Origin: Streptomyces ureilyticus
GTDB taxonomy: Bacteria; Actinomycetota; Actinomycetes; Streptomycetales; Streptomycetaceae
Reading direction: 5' to 3'
Assembly: GCF_011045025.1 (NCBI RefSeq)
Contig: NZ_JAAKZX010000009.1
Coordinates: 40,534-104,533, forward strand
Length of the DNA stretch: 64,000 nucleotides
The notes under the pieces are model-generated. The model had not been told where the DNA came from and did not search any database. It was given only the letters and a program-made list of their open reading frames with translations. Positions within the stretch are counted from its first letter, which is position 1, and the number at the start of each line of letters is the position of its first letter. Below are positions 42,417-51,333 of this stretch, piece by piece. Made by a program: the position numbers and the translations under genes.

Positions 42417-43906
42417 TCCGGCTGCGTCTGCACGTTCAGTTCGGACATACGGATCCACCTCGCCGGGTCCGTACGCCGGTCGCTGATCTTCAGAACGTCG
42501 AAGCCGTTGGTGATGTCGTTCGAGTAGATGTAGCCGTTGTAATAGTACGCCGACCATGAGCCGCCGAACGACAGCTCGTCGACGCTGACCGGGCCCCGCT
42601 CGAAGTAGGCGATCTCCTTGGGCTTCGCCGAGTTGGTGAAGTCCCAGACGGAGAGGCCGCCCTGGTACCAGGCCTGGACCATGATGTCCCTGCCCTTGAC
42701 CGGGATCAGCGAGGCGTTGTGGGCCACGCAGTTCTCGGTGTCCGCCTGGTGGCGCGGGATCTTGAAATAGCTCTTGAAGACGAGCTTGCGCTTGTCGCCC
42801 TTGCCGACGAGGTCGTAGATGCCGTCGGCGCCGCGGTTGGGGCCGATGGCCGCGTTGCAGGTGGCCGCGCTGCCGCCGCCCAGCTCGTCGGTGAAGACGA
42901 CCTTGTTCGCCTTCTGGTTGAAGGTCGCCGAGTGCCAGAACGCGAAGTTCACGTTGTCCTGGACCTGGTCGATGACCTTCGGGTTCTCCGGGTCCTTGAT
43001 GGAGAACAGGATGCCGTCGCCCATGCAGGCGCCCGCCGCGAGGTCCTTGGAGGGCAGCACGGTGATGTCGTGGCAGCCGGTGGTCTTGGAGACACCCGGG
43101 TTGGTGGGTGCGCCGGGGTTGCCGCCGCCGTCGGGGCCCTCACCGGGGAAGATCACCGGGAAGCCGACGACCGCCGCCTTCTGGGGCGCCTTGCGGGGCA
43201 CCTTGATGACCGAGATGCCGTCGTGCGGCGGCTTGCAGTCCGGGAAGGTGGCGCTGGGCGAGTACGAGGAGACGTACACGTAGACGTTCCGGCGCTCGGG
43301 CACCAGCGTGTGCGTGTGCGAACCGCAGGCGGTCTCGACGGCGGCGACGTAGCGGGGGTTCCGCTTGTCGCTGATGTCGAAGATCTTCATGCCCTCCCAC
43401 GAGGACTTCTCGGTCGCGGGCTGCGTGGTGCTGCTGCAGGAGTTGTCACTGCGCGAGGAGTCCGTGGAGAGGAAGAGCAGGTTTCCGGAGACGGAGATGT
43501 CATTCTGCGAGCCGGGGCAGAGGACCTGGGAGACCGTCTTCGGGGCCTTGGGATTGCTGATGTCGAAGACGCGGAAGCCGTCGTAGTTGCCGGCGTACGC
43601 GTACTTCCCCTGAAAGGCCAGGTCGGAGTTGGTGCCGGGCAGGGCGTCCTTGGGGGTGTTGCCGACGTGGGTGATGTTGTCCGAGTGGACGATCTCGTCC
43701 TTGCCGGGTATGTCGCCGCTCTCGATCGCTTCCCTGACCTCGGCCGCCTTGCTCTTGGAGACCTTGTCCGGGGTGGCCGGCGTGTCCCCCGGGTCCGGGG
43801 TGGCGACCGCCGGACCGGCCGTGAGCAGCGCGGCCAGGAGTCCGGCCGCGGTGGCGACAACTCCCAGTCGTCTGCGCCGTGTTCGGTGGTTGTTCAACAG
43901 GGTCAC
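42395..43906 (-). CDS. Exported LVIVD-repeat beta-propeller protein
   Basis: A 503-residue secreted protein. Signal peptide RTRRRRLGVVATAAGLLAALLTAGPAVA at 8-36 (a Tat-like RR, cleavage near AVA). The mature part contains repeats of the LVIVD type (NYDGFRVFDISNPKAPK, MKIFDISDKRNPRY, GGLSVWDFTNSAKPKEI) forming a propeller, plus several cysteines. Function unknown; similar proteins occur with copper or choice-of-anchor proteins. It is divergent from the DUF305 lipoprotein gene across about 215 bases. Confidence 0.88.
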   Translation of the reverse strand: MTLLNNHRTRRRRLGVVATAAGLLAALLTAGPAVATPDPGDTPATPDKVSKSKAAEVREAIESGDIPGKDEIVHSDNITHVGNTPKDALPGTNSDLAFQGKYAYAGNYDGFRVFDISNPKAPKTVSQVLCPGSQNDISVSGNLLFLSTDSSRSDNSCSSTTQPATEKSSWEGMKIFDISDKRNPRYVAAVETACGSHTHTLVPERRNVYVYVSSYSPSATFPDCKPPHDGISVIKVPRKAPQKAAVVGFPVIFPGEGPDGGGNPGAPTNPGVSKTTGCHDITVLPSKDLAAGACMGDGILFSIKDPENPKVIDQVQDNVNFAFWHSATFNQKANKVVFTDELGGGSAATCNAAIGPNRGADGIYDLVGKGDKRKLVFKSYFKIPRHQADTENCVAHNASLIPVKGRDIMVQAWYQGGLSVWDFTNSAKPKEIAYFERGPVSVDELSFGGSWSAYYYNGYIYSNDITNGFDVLKISDRRTDPARWIRMSELNVQTQPDYFGWRG

Positions 43907-44120
43907 TGCGTCCTCCCTTGTAGCCGTTCGCAGTTGAACGGTTAAGGCACCACCGCAGTATCGTCTTCATCATGCTCAGAACAACAGGGCGCAATGCAGT
44001 CGTAACGAACCCTTCTAATCATTCACGAACGGCAACATGTCATCGGCGATCGGTAACGGGGTAGGACGGTTCTCAACACCCACAAGGTGTACGCCCTTTC
44101 ATGTGCCACAGGAGGCCGCT

Positions 44121-44768
44121 GTGCTCATCCGTCGTACGTACCGTCACGTGGTCACCGCCTCCGTGACGGTCGCCGTGCTCACGCTCGCCGGCTGCACCGG
44201 TTCGGACGACGACCCCAAGTCCGCGTCGGACAAGGGCCCTTCGGTGATCGCTCCGGGGAAACCGGGCGAGGCGGCCGAGACACTCTCCGCCGCGGAGGCC
44301 GAGAAGCGGCGGCCCGACGACTCCCCCAACTCGGCGGACCACGACTACGCGCGGATGATGATCGAGCATCACACCCAGGCCCTGGACATGACCGAACTCG
44401 CCCCGAAACGTGCCGAGTCGACCCAGGTCAAGCGCCTCGCCGAGCGGATCGCCGCCGCGCAAGGGCCGGAAATCGACGCGATGAAGGCCTGGCAGCACGC
44501 GCACGGCGGCGCGAAGAAGGGCCAGGCGCACGACCATGAGGCGATGCCCGGTATGGCGACCGAGGCCCAGCTGAAGAAGTTGCGCTCCGCGAAGGGGAAA
44601 GCCTTCGACGAACTGTTCATCAAGCTCATGATCACCCATCACGACGGCGCCATCACCATGGCCACGGATGTACTCGCGCAGGGCAACAACGTCCAGATCG
44701 GCGAAATGGCCGACGACGTGATCGCCCAGCAGACGACGGAGATCAACAAGATGAGGGACATGCCCTGA
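44121..44768 (+). CDS. DUF305 family lipoprotein
   Basis: A 215-residue exported protein. The N-terminus MLIRRTYRHVVTASVTVAVLTLAGCTGSDDD has a lipobox LAGC. Two DUF305 half-repeats follow, with paired histidines: DYARMMIEHHTQALDMTELA and FIKLMITHHDGAITMATDVL, plus a histidine/methionine-rich link HDHEAMPGM. These suggest metal (copper) binding. The GTG is set by AGGAGG five bases upstream. Divergent from the LVIVD gene. Confidence 0.9.
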   Translation: MLIRRTYRHVVTASVTVAVLTLAGCTGSDDDPKSASDKGPSVIAPGKPGEAAETLSAAEAEKRRPDDSPNSADHDYARMMIEHHTQALDMTELAPKRAESTQVKRLAERIAAAQGPEIDAMKAWQHAHGGAKKGQAHDHEAMPGMATEAQLKKLRSAKGKAFDELFIKLMITHHDGAITMATDVLAQGNNVQIGEMADDVIAQQTTEINKMRDMP

Positions 44769-44909
44769 CGAGGGCACGCACGCACTGCGTCGCGGTGGTG
44801 CACTCCGGTGGCGTAGCGACGCGTTCGTGACCCTCCCGTGGACGGCGGCTCGGTGCGATTCTGGAGGTAGCAGCGATCTCCTCGTTCTCCTACGGGAAGG
44901 AGTTCCGCC

Positions 44910-46259
44910 GTGCTGCACGTCGCCGTGGTCGGTTCGGGGCCGAGTGGGGTCTACGCCGCGCAGAGTCTCGTTCAGCAGAGCCAGGTGCCCGGGGTCCGCG
45001 TGGACGTCCTGGACCGGCTGCCCTGCCCGTACGGACTGGTGCGGTACGGCGTGGCGCCCGACCACGAGAAGATCAAGTCGCTGCAGAACAACCTGCGTAC
45101 GGTCCTGGAGAACGAGCGGGTGCGGTTCCTGGGCGGCGTCGAGGTCGGCCCGGGCGGGCTGCCGGCCGCCCGGCTGCGGGAGCTGTACCACGCGGTCGTG
45201 TACTGCGTGGGAGCCGCCACCGACCGGCATCTCGGAGTGCCGGGCGAGGAGCTGCCCGGTAGCTGGTCGGCGACCGAGTTCGTGTCCTGGTACAGCGCGC
45301 ATCCGGACGCCACCGCCGACGGCTTCGTGCTCGGCGCGCGGGCGGCCGTCGTCATCGGCGTGGGCAACGTGGCGGTGGACGTGACCCGGATGCTGGCCCG
45401 CGGCGCCGCGGAGCTGAGCCCCACCGACATGCCGCAGGGAGCCCTCGCCGCGCTGGCCCACAGCCAGGTGCGGGACATCCAGATGGTGGGGCGGCGCGGC
45501 CCGTCCCAGGCCCGCTTCACCACGAAGGAGCTACGGGAGCTGGGCACACTGCCCGACACCGAAGTGCTCGTGGACCCCGAGGAGTTGGCGCTCGATCCGG
45601 CGTACGCGGACCCCTCGGCGCTCCCCGCCGCCCAGCGCCGCAACGTAGAGGTGCTGCGCGGCTGGGCCACCCAGCCACCGGGCGGCGGTTCCCGGCGGAT
45701 CCGGCTGCGCTTCTTCCTGCGTCCGGTCGAGCTGCTGCCCGCCGGGGGCCGCGTGGGCGCGGTGCGCTTCGAGCGGACGGCGCCCGACGGAACCGGGGGC
45801 GTGACGGGCACGGGGCAGTACGAGGACATCGAGGCGCAGCTGGTGCTGCGCTCGGTCGGCTATCGCGGGGTGCCGCTGGAGGGCCTGCCCTTCGACGCCG
45901 AACGCGGCACGGTGCCGCATCTCGCGGGACGGGTCCTGCGCGAGGGCTCGGTGGCGCCGGGCGAGTACGTGGCGGGGTGGATCAAGCGGGGCCCGACGGG
46001 CGTCATCGGCACCAACCGGCCCTGCTCGAAGGAGACGGTGACCTCGCTGCTGGAGGACGCCCCCGTTCTCGTACGCCGTGAGGTGCCGGACGATCCCCTC
46101 GCGGTGCTGCGCGCGGAAGGCCTGCGGCCGGTCGAGTGGTCGGGCTGGCTGGCGATCGAGCGGGCGGAGGCGGAGCTCGGGGCCTCACTCGGGCGGAGCG
46201 TGGTCAAGCTGCCCGACTGGTCGTCACTGATGGAAGCGGCGCGGACGGCGGGGACGTAG
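44910..46259 (+). CDS. Ferredoxin/adrenodoxin-type NADP reductase (FprA family)
   Basis: A 449-residue FAD flavoprotein that passes electrons between NADPH and a ferredoxin. FAD motif VAVVGSGPSGVYAAQSL, the family mark CPYGLVRYGVAPDHEKIKSLQ, the NADP-binding VIGVGNVAVDVTRMLARG and VGRRGPSQARFTTKELRELG, and AGWIKRGPTGVIGTNR. GGGAAGGAG seven bases before the GTG supports the start. It probably serves cytochrome P450s or other ferredoxin-dependent enzymes; no ferredoxin gene is adjacent. Confidence 0.93.
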   Translation: MLHVAVVGSGPSGVYAAQSLVQQSQVPGVRVDVLDRLPCPYGLVRYGVAPDHEKIKSLQNNLRTVLENERVRFLGGVEVGPGGLPAARLRELYHAVVYCVGAATDRHLGVPGEELPGSWSATEFVSWYSAHPDATADGFVLGARAAVVIGVGNVAVDVTRMLARGAAELSPTDMPQGALAALAHSQVRDIQMVGRRGPSQARFTTKELRELGTLPDTEVLVDPEELALDPAYADPSALPAAQRRNVEVLRGWATQPPGGGSRRIRLRFFLRPVELLPAGGRVGAVRFERTAPDGTGGVTGTGQYEDIEAQLVLRSVGYRGVPLEGLPFDAERGTVPHLAGRVLREGSVAPGEYVAGWIKRGPTGVIGTNRPCSKETVTSLLEDAPVLVRREVPDDPLAVLRAEGLRPVEWSGWLAIERAEAELGASLGRSVVKLPDWSSLMEAARTAGT

Positions 46260-46385
46260 CAGGGTCGAGCGGGCCTCGGAAGGCATGACATCTGACGGCA
46301 ACGGCGTGGAAATCAACAAACTGTTCAAGCCCCTTACGGTCACGTGCAGTCCCCGCTCCGCTCCCCCGCCGCTCCTGGAGTGCCC

Positions 46386-47783
46386 ATGGCAACCACGACA
46401 CCCGCACGTCCCGTGCACCCCGTGGACGAGGTCCCACCCGTCCGCCAACTCGCCGCCTTCGGGCTGCAACACGTGCTCGCGATGTACGCGGGCGCTGTGG
46501 CGGTCCCGCTGATCGTGGGCAGTGCGATGAAGCTGCCGCCCGCGGACATGGCGTATCTGATCACGGCCGATCTGCTGCTGTGCGGTATCGCGACGCTCAT
46601 CCAGTGCGTCGGCTTCTGGCGCTTCGGGGTGCGGCTGCCGATCATGCAGGGCTGCACCTTCGCGGCCGTGTCGCCGATGGTGCTGATCGGTACGGGCGGC
46701 GGCGGACTGCCCGCGATCTACGGGTCGGTGATCGTCGCCGGACTCGCGATCATTCTGCTGGCACCGGTCTTCGGAAAACTGCTGCGGTTCTTCCCGCCGC
46801 TGGTCACCGGTACGGTGATCCTGATCATCGGGCTCTCGCTGCTGCCGGTGGCGGGCAACTGGGCGGCCGGTGGTGTAGGCGCGGAGGACTTCGGCGAGCC
46901 GAAGAACGTGGCGCTGGCCGCCTTCGTGCTCGCGGTGGTGCTCGGCGTGCAGCGGTACGCCCCGGTGTTCCTGCGCCGGATCGCGGTACTGATCGGCATC
47001 GCCGTGGGCCTCGCCGTCGCGGTGCCTTTCGGTTTCACGGACTTCGGCGGGGTCGGGGACGCGGACTGGCTGGGAATCAGCACGCCGTTCCACTTCGGCG
47101 CCCCCACCTTCGAGGCGTCGGCGATCGCGTCGATGCTGGTAGTAGCTCTGGTAACCATGACCGAGACCACGGGTGACTTCATCGCGGTCGGCGAGATGAC
47201 CGGGCGCGAGGTCGAGCCACGCCCGCTTGCCGACGGCCTGCGCGCCGACGGCCTGTCCACCGTGCTCGGCGGTGTGTTCAACACCTTCCCGTACACGGCG
47301 TACGCGCAGAACGTCGGCCTCGTCGGCATGACGCGGATCCGTAGCCGCTGGGTCGTGGCGGCGGCCGGCGGCATGCTCGTTCTGCTCGGCCTGCTTCCCA
47401 AGCTGGGTGCGGTGGTCGCGGCGATCCCGGCACCGGTGCTCGGCGGCGCGGGCCTGGTGATGTTCGGGACGGTCGCCGCGAGCGGGCTGCGGACGCTGGC
47501 GCAGGTGGACTTCAAGGGCAACGACAACCTGACGGTCGTGGCCGTCTCGGTCGCTGTGGGAATGCTGCCGGTCGGGGTGCCGACGGTCTACGAGAAGTTC
47601 CCGGACTGGTTCCAGACGGTGATGAACAGCGGGATCAGCGCGGGCTGCCTGACGGCGATCGTGCTGAACCTGCTCTTCAACCACCTTCCCTCGAAGGGCG
47701 GTTCAGCTGCCCCCGAGGCGGACGGCCTGGCGAGTGGCGGCGGCGAGGACGCTGTCGAGAAGTCCCGGAAAGAGATCGTCTAG
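46386..47783 (+). CDS. NCS2/NAT purine permease (xanthine/urate type)
   Basis: A 465-residue membrane transporter with about 12-14 helices. It shows QHVLAMYAGAVAVPLIVG, the NAT signature QNVGLVGMTRI and TETTGDFIAVGEMTGREVEP, typical of proton-coupled xanthine/urate permeases. The start is the ATG after CTGGAG. Its last 81 bases overlap the convergent ArsR gene, so residues 439-465 are encoded opposite the regulator's C-terminus. Confidence 0.9.
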   Translation: MATTTPARPVHPVDEVPPVRQLAAFGLQHVLAMYAGAVAVPLIVGSAMKLPPADMAYLITADLLLCGIATLIQCVGFWRFGVRLPIMQGCTFAAVSPMVLIGTGGGGLPAIYGSVIVAGLAIILLAPVFGKLLRFFPPLVTGTVILIIGLSLLPVAGNWAAGGVGAEDFGEPKNVALAAFVLAVVLGVQRYAPVFLRRIAVLIGIAVGLAVAVPFGFTDFGGVGDADWLGISTPFHFGAPTFEASAIASMLVVALVTMTETTGDFIAVGEMTGREVEPRPLADGLRADGLSTVLGGVFNTFPYTAYAQNVGLVGMTRIRSRWVVAAAGGMLVLLGLLPKLGAVVAAIPAPVLGGAGLVMFGTVAASGLRTLAQVDFKGNDNLTVVAVSVAVGMLPVGVPTVYEKFPDWFQTVMNSGISAGCLTAIVLNLLFNHLPSKGGSAAPEADGLASGGGEDAVEKSRKEIV

Positions 47784-48137
47784 ATCGTCCCGGCGCAGGC
47801 CGTTCATCTTGGCGGTGCCCCGGTAGACCTGCCGGATCACTCCGCTCTCGCGCAGCACCCGGAAGTGGTGCGTGGTCGTGGACTTGGTGACGGGCAGGTC
47901 GAAGTGCGAACAGGAGAGCTCGTCGCCGTCGGCGGCGAGCTCTCGTACGACCTGGAGCCGCATCGGGTCGGAGAGCGCGTGCAGCACGGATTCCAGCCGG
48001 ATCTCCTCGCGCGTGGGGTGCGGGAGTTCACGGCTGCTGCTGGTCGGGGCTGCGGTCGTCACGGCGGCTCCAGTCCTTGTGCTCGGGCCTTGTGGTCCTC
48101 TGGTTCCGGCGGGCGCCCAGGTCTCCGAGGGCTCCAT
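47703..48137 (-). CDS. ArsR/SmtB-type helix-turn-helix repressor
   Basis: A 144-residue winged-helix regulator. The domain begins EIRLESVLHALSDPMRLQVVRELAADGDELSCSHFDLPVTKSTTTHHFRVLRESGVIRQVYRGTAKMNGLRRDDL. No metal-cysteine pair is evident apart from SCSHFD, so it may sense an organic compound. The start is placed at the ATG 48137 because a TACAAT -10 box (48154-48159) and the site-1 operator (48158-48173) lie just upstream; ATG at 48155 or 48182 would put the operator inside the gene. It is divergent from the Old Yellow Enzyme gene. Confidence 0.85.
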   Translation of the reverse strand: MEPSETWAPAGTRGPQGPSTRTGAAVTTAAPTSSSRELPHPTREEIRLESVLHALSDPMRLQVVRELAADGDELSCSHFDLPVTKSTTTHHFRVLRESGVIRQVYRGTAKMNGLRRDDLDDLFPGLLDSVLAAATRQAVRLGGS

Positions 48138-48157
48138 CGCTCCGGAGGATTCCATTG

Positions 48158-48207
48158 TACGAGAACTATCGTAGTTTGACATCTCCCGTACTACGATGCC
48201 TATCGTA
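48158..48207. promoter_or_regulatory. Two ArsR operators in the ArsR/Old Yellow Enzyme intergenic region
   Basis: Site 1 TACGAgaactATCGTA (48158-48173) and site 2 TACGATgcctATCGTA (48192-48207) share the pattern TACGA(T/G)-N4-ATCGTA, with centres 34 bases apart. Site 1 overlaps the ArsR TACAAT box. On the plus strand a TTGACA (48176-48181) precedes site 2. One repressor could silence both genes. Confidence 0.65.
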
Positions 48208-48246
48208 CGAGTCGTAACCCGGCCCCGTGACGATTGGAGTCCCGCC

Positions 48247-49326
48247 GTGAGCGCGCTCTTCGAGCCCTACACCCTGCGCGATGTGACCATCCCGAACCGC
48301 GTCTGGATGCCCCCGATGTGCCAGTACTCGGCGGCGCCCGAGGGCCCGGACATGGGCGCCCCGAACGACTGGCACTTCGCGCACTACGCGGCGCGCGCCA
48401 CCGGCGGTACGGGTCTGATCGTCGTCGAGGCCACGGCCGTCAGCGCCGAGGGCCGGATCTCGCCGTACGACCTCGGCATCTGGAACGACACGCAGACCGA
48501 GGCCTTCCGGCGGATCACCGGCTTCCTCAAGGGGCAGGGCACCGTTCCGGCCGTGCAGCTCGCGCACGCCGGACGCAAGGCCTCGACCGACCGCCCCTGG
48601 ACGGGCGGTGCTCCGGTCGGTCACGAGGCCCACGGCTGGCAGCCGCTCGGGCCCAGCCCGCTCGCCTTCGACGCGAACCACCCGGTGCCGACCGAGCTCA
48701 CGGTCGAGGGGATCCGGGAGATCGTCGGCCAGTTCGCCGACGCCGCGCGTCGCGCTCTCGACGCCGGCTTCGAGATCGTCGAAGTCCACGGCGCGCACGG
48801 CTACTTGATCGGTGAGTTCCTCTCCCCGCACTCCAACCGGCGCACGGACGCGTACGGCGGCTCGCACGAGAACCGCACGCGCCTCGCCCTCGAAGTCGTC
48901 GACGCCGTACGGGCCGTATGGCCGGACGACAAGCCCTTGTTCTTCCGTATCTCGGCCACCGACTGGCTGGAGGAGAACGGCTGGACGGCCGACGACACGG
49001 TCCGCTTCGCCGACGAACTGACCGCCCATGGCGTCGATCTGCTCGACGTCTCCAGCGGCGGCAACGCCTCCGGAGTCCGCATCCCCGTCGGCCCGGGCTA
49101 CCAGGTTCCCTTCGCGGCCCGCGTGAAGAACGAGACGTCCATGCCGGTCGCCGCCGTCGGCCTCATCACCGATGTGGAGCAGGCCGAGAAGATCCTCGCC
49201 AATGGTGAGGCGGACGCGGTGCTGCTGGGCCGGGAGCTGCTGCGCAACCCCTCATGGGCCCGGTACGCGGCGCGCGAACTCGGGAGCGAGGCGCACGTAC
49301 CGGACCAGTACCACCGGTCCGTCTGA
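48247..49326 (+). CDS. NADH:flavin oxidoreductase / Old Yellow Enzyme (YqjM-like)
   Basis: A 359-residue FMN TIM-barrel ene-reductase. VWMPPMCQYSA has the Cys of YqjM-like enzymes; QLAHAGRKAS, and VHGAHGYLIGEFLSPHSNRRTDAYGGSHENR hold the substrate-binding His pair and FMN-binding Arg; VGLITDVEQAEKIL follows. It reduces alpha,beta-unsaturated carbonyls, likely a detoxification role. GTG at 48247 has TTGGAG upstream. It is probably controlled by the divergent ArsR protein. Confidence 0.92.
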   Translation: MSALFEPYTLRDVTIPNRVWMPPMCQYSAAPEGPDMGAPNDWHFAHYAARATGGTGLIVVEATAVSAEGRISPYDLGIWNDTQTEAFRRITGFLKGQGTVPAVQLAHAGRKASTDRPWTGGAPVGHEAHGWQPLGPSPLAFDANHPVPTELTVEGIREIVGQFADAARRALDAGFEIVEVHGAHGYLIGEFLSPHSNRRTDAYGGSHENRTRLALEVVDAVRAVWPDDKPLFFRISATDWLEENGWTADDTVRFADELTAHGVDLLDVSSGGNASGVRIPVGPGYQVPFAARVKNETSMPVAAVGLITDVEQAEKILANGEADAVLLGRELLRNPSWARYAARELGSEAHVPDQYHRSV

Positions 49327-49338
49327 CCACGCGGCCCC

Positions 49339-49917
49339 TCAGCCCGTCTTCCAGCCCCACTGCGGGCCGAACTTCTCCCACTCCGCGTCCCACTGCTCCA
49401 TGCGCCGCTGGTCCAGGCGCTTGCGCAACAGCCGCCCGCCGCCGAGGGGCACGGCGGCGGCGCACGCACCCACCAGCACCCCGGACATCCCGGCCCGCAG
49501 TCCGGCCTGGTGCGCGCTGGCGGGCTTGGTGACGAGGCGGCCATCACGGTCCGTCCACACGACGACGGGGGTGCCGGCCGTGCTGCCGGGCTCGACACGC
49601 GCCTGGCCGGTGTGCGGCGAACCGTCCTCGGCAGTCCAGCGCACCTCGGCCCAGATCCGTTCGTGGCTGGCGGCGGATGTGCTCGCGACCGGGGTCTTCT
49701 CAGTGGTCAGGGCGAGGACGGGATGCCACTCGGCGCGCTGCTGGGCCAGGGTGCTCTCGACCGCGTGTGCCGTCGCCAGTCCGGCGAGCAGACCGGTGAC
49801 CAGCATCAGGGCCCAGGTGGCGAGCAGGAGCCAGGACTCCAGTTCGTCGCTGCGGCGCCGCAGCGGGTTGCGCCGCCATCGCCACAGCCACACCTTCGGA
49901 CCACGGAATGCCGCCAT
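49339..49917 (-). CDS. Rv1733c-family membrane protein
   Basis: A 192-residue membrane protein with two helices (about 28-48 and 145-168) around a soluble loop. WLWRWRRNPLRRRSDELESWLLLATWALMLVTGLLAGLATAHAVESTLAQQRAEWHPV matches the actinobacterial family of M. tuberculosis Rv1733c, a hypoxia-induced membrane protein. The ATG at 49917 is inferred; a longer form with about 31 more residues is possible. Convergent with the Old Yellow Enzyme gene. Confidence 0.78.
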   Translation of the reverse strand: MAAFRGPKVWLWRWRRNPLRRRSDELESWLLLATWALMLVTGLLAGLATAHAVESTLAQQRAEWHPVLALTTEKTPVASTSAASHERIWAEVRWTAEDGSPHTGQARVEPGSTAGTPVVVWTDRDGRLVTKPASAHQAGLRAGMSGVLVGACAAAVPLGGGRLLRKRLDQRRMEQWDAEWEKFGPQWGWKTG

Positions 49918-50129
49918 CGAACGCCCCAATCTCCTCACCGACGCACCAGTCCCCCTCCCTCCCATACGCGAGCGACCGCCCCGGTGCTCACGGAGAGACG
50001 TTTCCCACATAGCCGTTGGTCGCCGGAATGCCGTCTGACCTGCCCGGATGGTGCGTCCAGAGGTGATTGTCAGTGCCTGGGTGCAGACTGACCCGTGTCT
50101 GCTGACAACGACGTCCGGAGGTGGTCGGC

Positions 50130-51215
50130 ATGGCCGACGTACTGCTCACCGTAGGCACACGGAAAGGCCTGTTCATCGGGCGACGGCGCGGCGGCGCCTG
50201 GGAGTTCGACGACAGTCCGTACTTCAACGCGCAGGCCGTGTACTCGGTCGCCATCGACACCCGCGGTGACGTGCCGCGGCTCCTCGTCGGCGGGGACAGC
50301 GCGCACTGGGGCCCGTCCGTGTTCCACTCCGACAACCTGGGCCGCACCTGGACCGAACCGGCCAAGCCCGCGGTCAAGTTCCCCCAGGACACGGGGGCTT
50401 CGCTGGAGCGGGTGTGGCAGCTGCATCCGGCGGCGGCCGAGCCGGACGTGGTGTACGCGGGCACGGAACCGGCCGCGTTGTACCGCTCCGAGGACCGCGG
50501 CGAGACCTTCGAACTCGTCCGCCCGCTGTGGGAGCACCCGACGCGCTCGCAGTGGGTGCCCGGCGGCGGCGGAGAGGGCCTGCACACGGTCATCACGGAC
50601 CAGCGCGATCCGCGCGCGGTGACGGTCGCCGTCTCCACGGCCGGAGTCTTCCGTACGCAGGACGGCGGTGAGAGCTGGGCGCCCTCCAACTCTGGTGTGT
50701 CCGCGGTGTTCCTGCCCGATCCGAACCCGGAGTTCGGCCAGTGCGTGCACAAGATCGCACAGGACGCGGCGACGCCGGACCGGCTGTATCTGCAGAACCA
50801 CTGGGGTGTCTACAGAAGCGACGACGCGGGCGCGCACTGGACGGACATCGGCGAGGGTCTGCCGTCCACGTTCGGCTTCGCCGCGGCCGCCCACCCGCAC
50901 CGCGGGGACACGGCATACCTGTTCCCGATCACCGCCGACGCGGACCGGGTCCCGGCCGAGCGCCGATGCCGGGTCTTCCGCACGGCGGACGCGGGCAAGA
51001 CGTGGGAGGCGCTCTCGGCGGGACTGCCGCAGGAGGACCATTACGGCACGGTGCTGCGCGACGCGATGTGCACGGACGGCGCGGACCCGGCGGGCGTGTA
51101 CTTCGGCAACCGCAACGGAGAAGTGTTCGCATCGGCCGACGACGGTGACAGCTGGCGGCAGTTGGCGTCGCATCTGCCGGATGTGCTGTGCGTACGGGCG
51201 GCGGTGATCGATTGA
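50130..51215 (+). CDS. BNR/sialidase-like repeat protein (VPS10/photosystem-stability type)
   Basis: A 361-residue intracellular beta-propeller with BNR repeats (FHSDNLGRTWTEP, YRSEDRGETFELV, FRTQDGGESWAPS, YRSDDAGAHWTDI, FRTADAGKTWEAL, FASADDGDSWRQL). ADVLLTVGTRKGLFIGRRRGG opens it. GGAGG eight bases before the ATG fixes the start. Such proteins are annotated as exo-alpha-sialidase or glycosyl-hydrolase-like, but no catalytic residues are evident; I cannot assign a substrate. Confidence 0.83.
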   Translation: MADVLLTVGTRKGLFIGRRRGGAWEFDDSPYFNAQAVYSVAIDTRGDVPRLLVGGDSAHWGPSVFHSDNLGRTWTEPAKPAVKFPQDTGASLERVWQLHPAAAEPDVVYAGTEPAALYRSEDRGETFELVRPLWEHPTRSQWVPGGGGEGLHTVITDQRDPRAVTVAVSTAGVFRTQDGGESWAPSNSGVSAVFLPDPNPEFGQCVHKIAQDAATPDRLYLQNHWGVYRSDDAGAHWTDIGEGLPSTFGFAAAAHPHRGDTAYLFPITADADRVPAERRCRVFRTADAGKTWEALSAGLPQEDHYGTVLRDAMCTDGADPAGVYFGNRNGEVFASADDGDSWRQLASHLPDVLCVRAAVID

Positions 51216-51333
51216 GCCTCCGCGGTCATCTGTTGAGCCCTGGCCACCCCTGGCCGTCAACGGACCTATCACGCTTGGCCGTTCCGCGGCCACCGGTTGA
51301 TGGAGCCCGTCCGGGCGCCAGTAGGGTGACGTC

